From positions 1,550,001 through 1,614,000 of the forward strand of contig NZ_CP142860.1 in NCBI RefSeq assembly GCF_036287215.1: a stretch of DNA of 64,000 bases, given 5' to 3'. Both the position numbers and the translations under genes were made by a program. Each line of letters opens with the position of its first letter. Position 1 is the stretch's first letter. Origin of the DNA: Caproiciproducens sp. CPB-2. Lineage in GTDB: Bacteria > Bacillota > Clostridia > Oscillospirales > Acutalibacteraceae. This document shows positions 58,868 to 64,000 of this stretch, in pieces. Below the pieces are notes generated by a model. It was not told the origin of the DNA. It saw only the letters and a program-made list of their open reading frames with translations, and ran no database searches.

Positions 58868-59792
58868 ATGCAGCAAGATAACGTTCGTATTTCTCCATCG
58901 GTGTGAGGACACCCAGATTACGTTGAACACGCCGGGTATTGTAATAGCGGATATAATCCTCAATCATCTGGATAAGAGCCTGTTTGCTGGTGAACCGTTT
59001 GCCGTAATAGCGTTCACGCTTCAGAATGCCCCAGAAGCCTTCCATTGGACCGTTGTCAATGCAGTGTGCCACGCGGGACATGCTTTGTGTCATACCGGCT
59101 TTGTCAATTTTGTGATGAAAAGTACGGTTCGTGTACTGGTATCCCCGGTCACTGTGAAACAGGGGATGTGCGTCCGGATTTTTCCCGACAGCTTTGTCAA
59201 AGGTCTTGAATACGAGAGGATTGTCATTACGCTCACTAATTACGAAAGCTACGATGCGCCTGTCATAGAGATCTAAAACAGCACTGAGGTAAACCTTGTG
59301 TACTTCAAGACCTTCGTACCACTTAAATTCAGTAACGTCGGTGAGCCACTTCTCATTCGGCTGAGAGGCGAAAAACTGGCGGTCAAGAAGGTTTTCGGCA
59401 AGATACTGCGGATTCTTTGCCTGCCTTGTGCAACCGTGGTTGTTGTACTTGATGGTGGATTTTATGTTCTTTGCCCGACAGATGCGAAGTACCCTCTTGT
59501 CATTGATGTGGATATCGTGGTCGTGTCGCAAATCATCGTTGATACGGCGGTAGCCTTTGTCTGGGCTTTCCATATGGATTTTCTCGATCTTTTCCGCAAG
59601 CCACTCGTTTTCGGCAATCCTGCGGCTTTGGTTCCCCGACGCCCATTTATTGTAGGCGGAACGGGCGACATGAAGTAGCTTACAGGCAGTCTCGATGGGA
59701 TATCCCGCTTCCGCACGGCATTCTTTTATGGATGTGTAAATATGGCCTTGCCTTACTTGCGAGAGGCATCCCTCCTCTCCACCTCGTCCAAT
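58866..59792 (-). CDS. OrfB, DD35E transposase catalytic domain (copy 2)
   Basis: Same protein as in copy 1: WLTDVTEF, HSDRGYQY and NGPMEGFWG carry the DD35E triad. Expressed as an OrfAB fusion by -1 slipping at 59792-59798. No disabling change is visible, so this copy could be active. Confidence 0.93.
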   Translation of the reverse strand: MGRGGEEGCLSQVRQGHIYTSIKECRAEAGYPIETACKLLHVARSAYNKWASGNQSRRIAENEWLAEKIEKIHMESPDKGYRRINDDLRHDHDIHINDKRVLRICRAKNIKSTIKYNNHGCTRQAKNPQYLAENLLDRQFFASQPNEKWLTDVTEFKWYEGLEVHKVYLSAVLDLYDRRIVAFVISERNDNPLVFKTFDKAVGKNPDAHPLFHSDRGYQYTNRTFHHKIDKAGMTQSMSRVAHCIDNGPMEGFWGILKRERYYGKRFTSKQALIQMIEDYIRYYNTRRVQRNLGVLTPMEKYERYLAA

Positions 59793-60451
59793 TTTTTTAG
59801 CAGGGCATTCTCCATTTCCGCCAGATACAGCTTGTGTTTAAGTTGTTCGATCTCAATTTGTGCCTGCTCCAACTCTGTGCGTGGTGCCTGATCTTTTTTT
59901 CGCTGCCCACGCCTATCCTGCAGACCAGCTTCACCCATTTTCTCAAAGTTCAGCGTCCAGGTGCGTGCCTGCTGGTAGCTTACATTATATTTAAGCGCCA
60001 TCTCGCCGTAATTTTTACCGGATGCAATACAATCTTTCACGATTCGAATACGTTCATCTGGCGTTGTGCTGCGTGCTTTTCTCATGTAGCTTCCTCCTCC
60101 GGAATGCTTGACGGAGTTGAATTCTCCATGATTATTATACTTCTTTATCCAACATCGAAGTTGTTTTCTTGACCGGATTTTGTATTTCTCGCATATGGCG
60201 TGCTGACTACATCCGCCTGATAAATATTCCAGCACCGCTTGCTTTTTGAGCTCTTGGCTGTAGACGTGATTCTTTTTTCCTGACGCAAAGCCCAGAACTC
60301 CCTCTTGGCGATAAATCCGTGCCCAATCTGTTATGACATCAGGTGCGACTTCCGCCCGTTTCGCGGCTTCTTCCCTTGAGATATTTCCAGTTATATATTC
60401 CCGGGTGATTCTTACCTTTTTCGCAATTGCTATTTTTGACTTACTTGACAT
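59753..60451 (-). CDS. OrfA of IS copy 2
   Basis: 232 residues, same as copy 1: three helix-turn-helix-like units and a C-terminal coiled coil. ATG at 60451 with AAGGGAG 7 nt upstream, again inside the 15-bp leader hairpin (60456-60514). Confidence 0.93.
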   Translation of the reverse strand: MSSKSKIAIAKKVRITREYITGNISREEAAKRAEVAPDVITDWARIYRQEGVLGFASGKKNHVYSQELKKQAVLEYLSGGCSQHAICEKYKIRSRKQLRCWIKKYNNHGEFNSVKHSGGGSYMRKARSTTPDERIRIVKDCIASGKNYGEMALKYNVSYQQARTWTLNFEKMGEAGLQDRRGQRKKDQAPRTELEQAQIEIEQLKHKLYLAEMENALLKKLDEVERRDASRK

Positions 60452-60518
60452 CAAAATGCTCCCTTCATGATCAACAGTGTTTTTCTTTTTCACTGTCTCT
60501 CATAAAGGGAGCATATCA

Positions 60519-60521
60519 TTT
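60519..60521. repeat. Target site duplication of IS copy 2 (right, TTT)
   Basis: Direct repeat of 58786-58788. Confidence 0.7.
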
Positions 60522-60591
60522 TTACAACAATGCTTTTTTCATATCCCGCTTGCTTCATTTTGCAAAAAAGATGTCGATATATAACATTAAT

Positions 60592-60618
60592 CATCAGGGC
60601 GCGGCTATAACCCTGATG
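60592..60618 (+). promoter_or_regulatory. Inverted repeat in the chemoreceptor leader
   Basis: CATCAGGG (60592-60599) and CCCTGATG (60611-60618), perfect 8-bp arms, 11-nt loop, ending 12 nt before the GAGGAG site. Could be an operator or a leader hairpin. GTCGATAT at 60573-60580 resembles a sigma-D -10 box but no TAAA box is at the right distance. Confidence 0.35.
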
Positions 60619-60644
60619 CGGCGCGGTTGAGAGGAGAGAAAAAA

Positions 60645-62696
60645 ATGAAAAAGATCAAATTACCCAAAGTCAAAATTCCAAAACTGAATTTCAATAAAAT
60701 TCGGTTTCGAAAGATTCATCTGAAAGCCGACAAAAATAAGCTGGTATTCAAAATCCCGCTCCGGATTATTTCTGCCGTTGCCGTTATGATGGTGGCGCTG
60801 TGTGTGTTCCTGAACATCTACCTGTCTGCGTCACAGGAAAAAACGGTCGTGAACAATATCAATAATCTGGCTGAAAACAACGCCTATATGGCGTCCTCCT
60901 ATCTGAACAACATGCAGACCCTGTCAAAAGCGTTGGCACTCGAAGTTTATCGCTACAAGGAGCTGGACTCCTATACGCGCGATCAGTTTATCAAAAAGGA
61001 TCTGTCCGCATATCTGGACGACTCGCGCATCTTTTCGGCCTATGTGGCGTTTGAACCGAACGCCATGTTTGAACAGACCGCGGACGGCCGGTCCTATTAC
61101 GCCTATAAATTCGGCACCGAAAAGAAGCTGGATACGTTAAGCGATTACAGTACCTACAAGGACGGGGAATATTATGCGGTCAGCAAACAGACGAAAAAGC
61201 CGCATATTTCGGAGCCGTATTCCTATCAGCTGAGTTCCGGGGAAACGGTCTGGCTGATTACCATCAGCAATCCGATTCTGGACGAGGACAACAATTTTCT
61301 GGGAGTGGCTAACACCGATATCCTGACGGATACCATCAATCATCTCAGTTACGATTTGGGCGGATATTCCACCTCCTGCAATTATATTCTTTCCGCCGGT
61401 TCGAACTATGTTTCCAATACGGCCGATCAGACAAAGGCGGGGACCAAATACGACGGCAAGACAGGCAGTCAGGAGTTCAGGGTTACCCAGCCGCTGAAAA
61501 TTGAGGGAATCGACGAAAACTGGACCAGCACGTTTGTTGTCCAGAAGTCGGAAGCCCTGAGGGAAATCAGCGTCCTGATCGTTCTCGTCGGAATTGTCGG
61601 CCTCATAGGGATCGCCGCCATCGGATCCGTCGTATTTTATCAGATCAGACGGTCGCTTTCTCCGATTGACAGTATTGTCGCGCTGTCGACGGATATGGGA
61701 AACGGAAAGCTCCATTCCGATATTGAGGTACATACGAGGGACGAACTCGGCGAACTGGCGGCTATTTTCAAAGATACTTCCGGAAAGCTGAGCAGTTACA
61801 TAGAGGAAATATCCGACGTGCTTGTCAATATGTCCAACGGAAACCTGCGTCTGAAAGTTGAGCAGGACTATGTCGGGGATTTTGCCCCTATTAAAAAGGC
61901 GCTTCTGGAAATCATTGATTCTCTGAATAAGGTGTTCGGGGAAATTGAAGTGGCGGCCCAGCAGGTAGCCAGCGGGGCGGGCGAAATCGCCAACGGGGCG
62001 CAGGCGCTTTCCAGCGGGGCGACCGAACAGGCGGGCTCTTTGGAAGAGCTGTCGGCCTCCATCAATGAAGTATCGCGGCAGGTCAAACAGAATGCGGAGA
62101 ACGCGGGCAACGCCAAACAGCTTGCGCAGGACGCGGAACGGCAGCTGGATATTGGCAAACAGACAATCGGGGAGATGACCGGGGCGATCGACCGCATTCG
62201 GGTATCGTCCGACGAAATTACAAAGATCATTAAAACCATTGACGATATCGCTTTCCAGACCAATATTCTGGCGCTGAACGCCGCGGTGGAAGCGGCCAGG
62301 GCGGGTGCGGCCGGCAGGGGCTTTGCCGTGGTGGCCGACGAAGTCAGAAACCTCGCCAGCAAGAGCGCGGAGGCGGCGAAGCATACCACCACGCTGATTG
62401 AGGATTCCGTCAGGGCTGTGGACAACGGAACCAAAATCGCCGATAGAACGGCGGACCTGCTCAATCAGATCGTTCAGAAATCCACGGAAGTCAATCATCT
62501 GGTCACGCAGATCGCCGCCGCTTCAAGCGAGCAGGCCAATTTCATTGAACAGATCGATGTGGGTGTTTCGCAGATTTCAGCGGTGGTCCAGAACAATTCG
62601 GCAACTGCGGAGGAAAGCGCCGCCGCCGCGGAAGAACTGTCCGCTCAGGCCGGTCTGCTCCGCGACAGGGTCGCGCGGTTTGAACTGAAAAAATAA
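60645..62696 (+). CDS. Methyl-accepting chemotaxis protein
   Basis: 683 residues. Unusual 40-residue cytosolic N-terminus with 15 Lys/Arg and one acidic residue, then TM1 (~41-60), an extracytoplasmic Cache-type sensor (~65-300), TM2 (~307-331), HAMP (~332-385) and the signalling hairpin, whose tip includes FQTNILALNAAVEAARAGA near residue 543. Senses a small ligand and signals to CheA. GAGGAG precedes ATG 60645. The IS copy upstream ends 126 bp before the start. Confidence 0.94.
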   Translation: MKKIKLPKVKIPKLNFNKIRFRKIHLKADKNKLVFKIPLRIISAVAVMMVALCVFLNIYLSASQEKTVVNNINNLAENNAYMASSYLNNMQTLSKALALEVYRYKELDSYTRDQFIKKDLSAYLDDSRIFSAYVAFEPNAMFEQTADGRSYYAYKFGTEKKLDTLSDYSTYKDGEYYAVSKQTKKPHISEPYSYQLSSGETVWLITISNPILDEDNNFLGVANTDILTDTINHLSYDLGGYSTSCNYILSAGSNYVSNTADQTKAGTKYDGKTGSQEFRVTQPLKIEGIDENWTSTFVVQKSEALREISVLIVLVGIVGLIGIAAIGSVVFYQIRRSLSPIDSIVALSTDMGNGKLHSDIEVHTRDELGELAAIFKDTSGKLSSYIEEISDVLVNMSNGNLRLKVEQDYVGDFAPIKKALLEIIDSLNKVFGEIEVAAQQVASGAGEIANGAQALSSGATEQAGSLEELSASINEVSRQVKQNAENAGNAKQLAQDAERQLDIGKQTIGEMTGAIDRIRVSSDEITKIIKTIDDIAFQTNILALNAAVEAARAGAAGRGFAVVADEVRNLASKSAEAAKHTTTLIEDSVRAVDNGTKIADRTADLLNQIVQKSTEVNHLVTQIAAASSEQANFIEQIDVGVSQISAVVQNNSATAEESAAAAEELSAQAGLLRDRVARFELKK

Positions 62697-62712
62697 CCGG
62701 CATTGTATGAAA

Positions 62713-62746
62713 ACAGCCGCCGCTGCAGTACTGCAGCGGCGGCTGT
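62713..62746. terminator. Long palindrome between convergent genes
   Basis: ACAGCCGCCGCTGCAG, TA, then its exact complement: 16-bp stem. T-rich on the minus side only; probably a terminator of the small minus gene and of the chemoreceptor gene. Confidence 0.7.
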
Positions 62747-62762
62747 CATTATCGGTAAAAAT

Positions 62763-62999
62763 TTATTTGCTCATCATATAGTTGATAAACATCAGTTCAT
62801 CTTCCGGATTTTCTACGTTCAGTTCGGCTGAAACCGTCGAATTTTTCGCGCTTTCCAAAAGCGCCCGCACACCGTACAGCTGGCAGAGCTTGCTCTTCAG
62901 ATTCAGGGTGTTTCCGTCCTCGGTAATCAGGTAGACATTCCCTTTTGCTTTGTCCAAGAGTTCAATCAGTTTTACCACATCAATGTCGTACAGCTTCAT
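62763..62999 (-). CDS. Small hypothetical protein (78 residues)
   Basis: Not recognised by function. Alpha/beta: MKLYDIDVVKLIELLDKAKG helix, then strands GNVYLITEDGNTLNLKS, helix, and an acidic loop before FINYMMSK. Similar small proteins occur in clostridia, to my memory without assigned role. AGGAGG lies 8 nt before the ATG; TTGTAT-N17-TATAAT (-10 at 63040-63045) is a fair promoter. Confidence 0.68.
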   Translation of the reverse strand: MKLYDIDVVKLIELLDKAKGNVYLITEDGNTLNLKSKLCQLYGVRALLESAKNSTVSAELNVENPEDELMFINYMMSK

Positions 63000-63352
63000 A
63001 TTCTTAACCTCCTAAATAATGGGATTTCCTTCTGAGCAAATTATAGCATGTGCCTTTGACAAATACAATAACCCGCCGATGGATCTTTTCTTTACTGTCT
63101 TAAATAAGAGTATCAAAGAAAAGAATCCTTTTCTTTATATAATGATATTACCATACATTATGCACAATTGCAAGTGAATGAATTTGTGCAAAAATTAGTT
63201 TTGAAAATAAAATTGGAAAAAATTTCAGCCATTTTTTTCCTTTGAATGTGGAATCTATAAAATTTACATATCGTTCATTAAATTATGGTGTCAGATATAG
63301 TAAAATAATATACGAATACTTTAAAATATGCTATGATTATAAGGATGATTCT
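63000..63352. other. AT-rich intergenic region before the DUF5685 gene
   Basis: 353 bp, no gene seen. Holds the minus-strand promoter and ribosome binding site of the 78-residue gene, then TTTTCTTT (63086-63093), its complement AAAGAAAA (63115-63122) and TTTTCTTT again (63129-63136), so the middle copy could pair with either neighbour. The rest shows nothing specific. Confidence 0.5.
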
Positions 63353-64000
63353 GTGTTTGGTTATGTAAGACCGCAAAAATCGGAGCTGCTTGTCCGTGAG
63401 TATGAACAGTACAAGGGGGTATACTGTTCCCTGTGCCGTCAGCTGGGCAAAAGCTACGGAATGGTGTCGCGTCTTACTTTAAGCTATGACTGCACTTTCT
63501 ATGCACTGATGCTGCTTGCGTTTCGTCCGGAGTGTCCCGGCTTTCAAAGCGGACGCTGCGTTGTCAATCCGTTAAAAAAATGCACCTTCTGCAGTTCCGG
63601 GGAACCGGAATTCGTCTCTGCTTCAGCCCTTTCCGTCATTATGACTTACTATAAAATCAGGGACGATATTGCGGATTCCCGCTTCTGGGGAAAGTTTCGC
63701 GCTTATGCCCTGCTGCTTCTCGCTACGCGGGCGCACAGAAAAGCTGCCGCCGATTTTCCCCGGCTGGACGCGATTATTTCGGCTTCCATGGAAGAACAGA
63801 ATGCCGCGGAGCAGTCGCCCGACCCGTGCCTTGATTCCTGCGCGGAGCCGACGGCAAAGATGCTGCAGCAGGTTTTTGAGGCTTCTGCCGGGGAGGACGG
63901 GGAACCGGATTCTCCCAAAGTACGGATTTTGCGGCAGTTTGGTTATTTTTTAGGCCGCTGGGTATATATTATTGACGCTGCGGACGATATGGAAAAGGAT
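63353..64000 (+). CDS. DUF5685 family protein, 3' end cut off
   Basis: 216 codons are inside the window and the frame is still open at the end. Starts FGYVRPQKSELLVREYE with YCSLCRQLGKSYG (CxxC), a second CTFC near residue 80, and helical segments typical of the family (LSYDCTFYALMLLA). Function unknown; the cysteines suggest a metal site. GTG 63353 has AAGGATGA 4 nt upstream. Confidence 0.85.
   Translation, partial: MFGYVRPQKSELLVREYEQYKGVYCSLCRQLGKSYGMVSRLTLSYDCTFYALMLLAFRPECPGFQSGRCVVNPLKKCTFCSSGEPEFVSASALSVIMTYYKIRDDIADSRFWGKFRAYALLLLATRAHRKAAADFPRLDAIISASMEEQNAAEQSPDPCLDSCAEPTAKMLQQVFEASAGEDGEPDSPKVRILRQFGYFLGRWVYIIDAADDMEKD

Larger units (their letters stand above)
58789..60518 (-). 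mobile_element. IS3-family insertion sequence, copy 2 (1730 bp, inverted)
   Basis: Same length, ends and translated frames as copy 1 at 14920-16649, in the opposite orientation. The right end (TGAACCGCATCC) is at 58789 and the left end at 60518. It lies in the loop of the terminator behind the mreB-like gene; its right-end hairpin (58836-58861, followed by TTTTT on the + strand) may replace the lost terminator. Confidence 0.95.

Noticed and set aside
60554..60580. Sigma-D promoter for the chemoreceptor
   Set aside because: GTCGATAT resembles the -10 box, but no TAAA-like -35 lies at 14-16 nt.
60540..60644. Cyclic-di-GMP riboswitch upstream of the chemoreceptor
   Set aside because: The GEMM conserved blocks are missing; only a simple inverted repeat is present.

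Overview
The window looks like a chromosomal segment of a Gram-positive anaerobe of class Clostridia, most likely the Oscillospirales/Ruminococcaceae side. This is inference from gene content: primary sigma factor next to dnaG and dgt, a GluRS-GlnRS pair, DUF951 and DUF5685 proteins, RecD2, and FMN and SAM-I riboswitches. Strong AAGGAGG-type ribosome binding sites and sigma-A promoters fit. Nearly all large genes lie on the + strand, so replication probably runs left to right.

Layout. 1-5940: 3' part of a class A penicillin-binding protein, then a threonine-pathway operon (hom, thrB, aspartokinase with an internal start for a small subunit). 5956-11925: a sugar-acid module, with a divergent RpiR regulator, mannose-family PTS EIIA/B/C/D, a DgaE-like ammonia-lyase, a DgaF-like aldolase and a private HPr lacking the regulatory serine. 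11948-14820: small accessory genes, one broken by an in-frame amber codon. 14920-16649: IS3-family element copy 1. 16650-19349: small hypotheticals and tRNA-Pro(GGG). 19598-24666: VanY-like peptidase, gltX, glnS, birA. 24830-29788: DUF951, prfA, tsaC, coaE, lytic transglycosylase and M18 aminopeptidase in a tight run. 29893-32722: pyruvate kinase (minus) and a VanY-like protein with a ruined active site. 32825-38149: rpmE, yigZ, dgt, dnaG, primary sigma factor, Rrf2 regulator. 38431-50432: rpoB, rpoC, rpsL, rpsG, fusA, tuf. 50656-58745: capA, FMN riboswitch-ribU, SAM-I riboswitch-metK, an unknown gene, recD2, comF, mreB-like. 58789-60518: IS3 copy 2, inverted. 60645-64000: chemotaxis receptor, a small hypothetical, and the start of a DUF5685 gene.

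The most notable system is the 1730-bp IS3-family element. Both copies have 3-bp target duplications and both sit in the middle of the loop of a rho-independent terminator hairpin; the two hosts' stems (10 bp and 13 bp) are split by the element and reform if it is removed in silico. The element has a canonical A AAA AAA frameshift site, a DD35E transposase, an unusually long OrfA with what look like three helix-turn-helix motifs, its own bidirectional terminator, half-promoters at the two ends that would join into TTGACG-N18-TATGCT in a circle, and a 15-bp hairpin that would hide the orfA ribosome binding site in read-through transcripts but not in transcripts started at the circle junction. 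Together this suggests an element that parks in terminators and is protected from being expressed by the read-through such sites invite.

Other points worth a second look: a pair of TGTAGT-N2-AYTACA operators at the PTS operon, a perfect palindrome inside the rpoB promoter, a 50%-acidic RpoB tail, and several small-protein genes.
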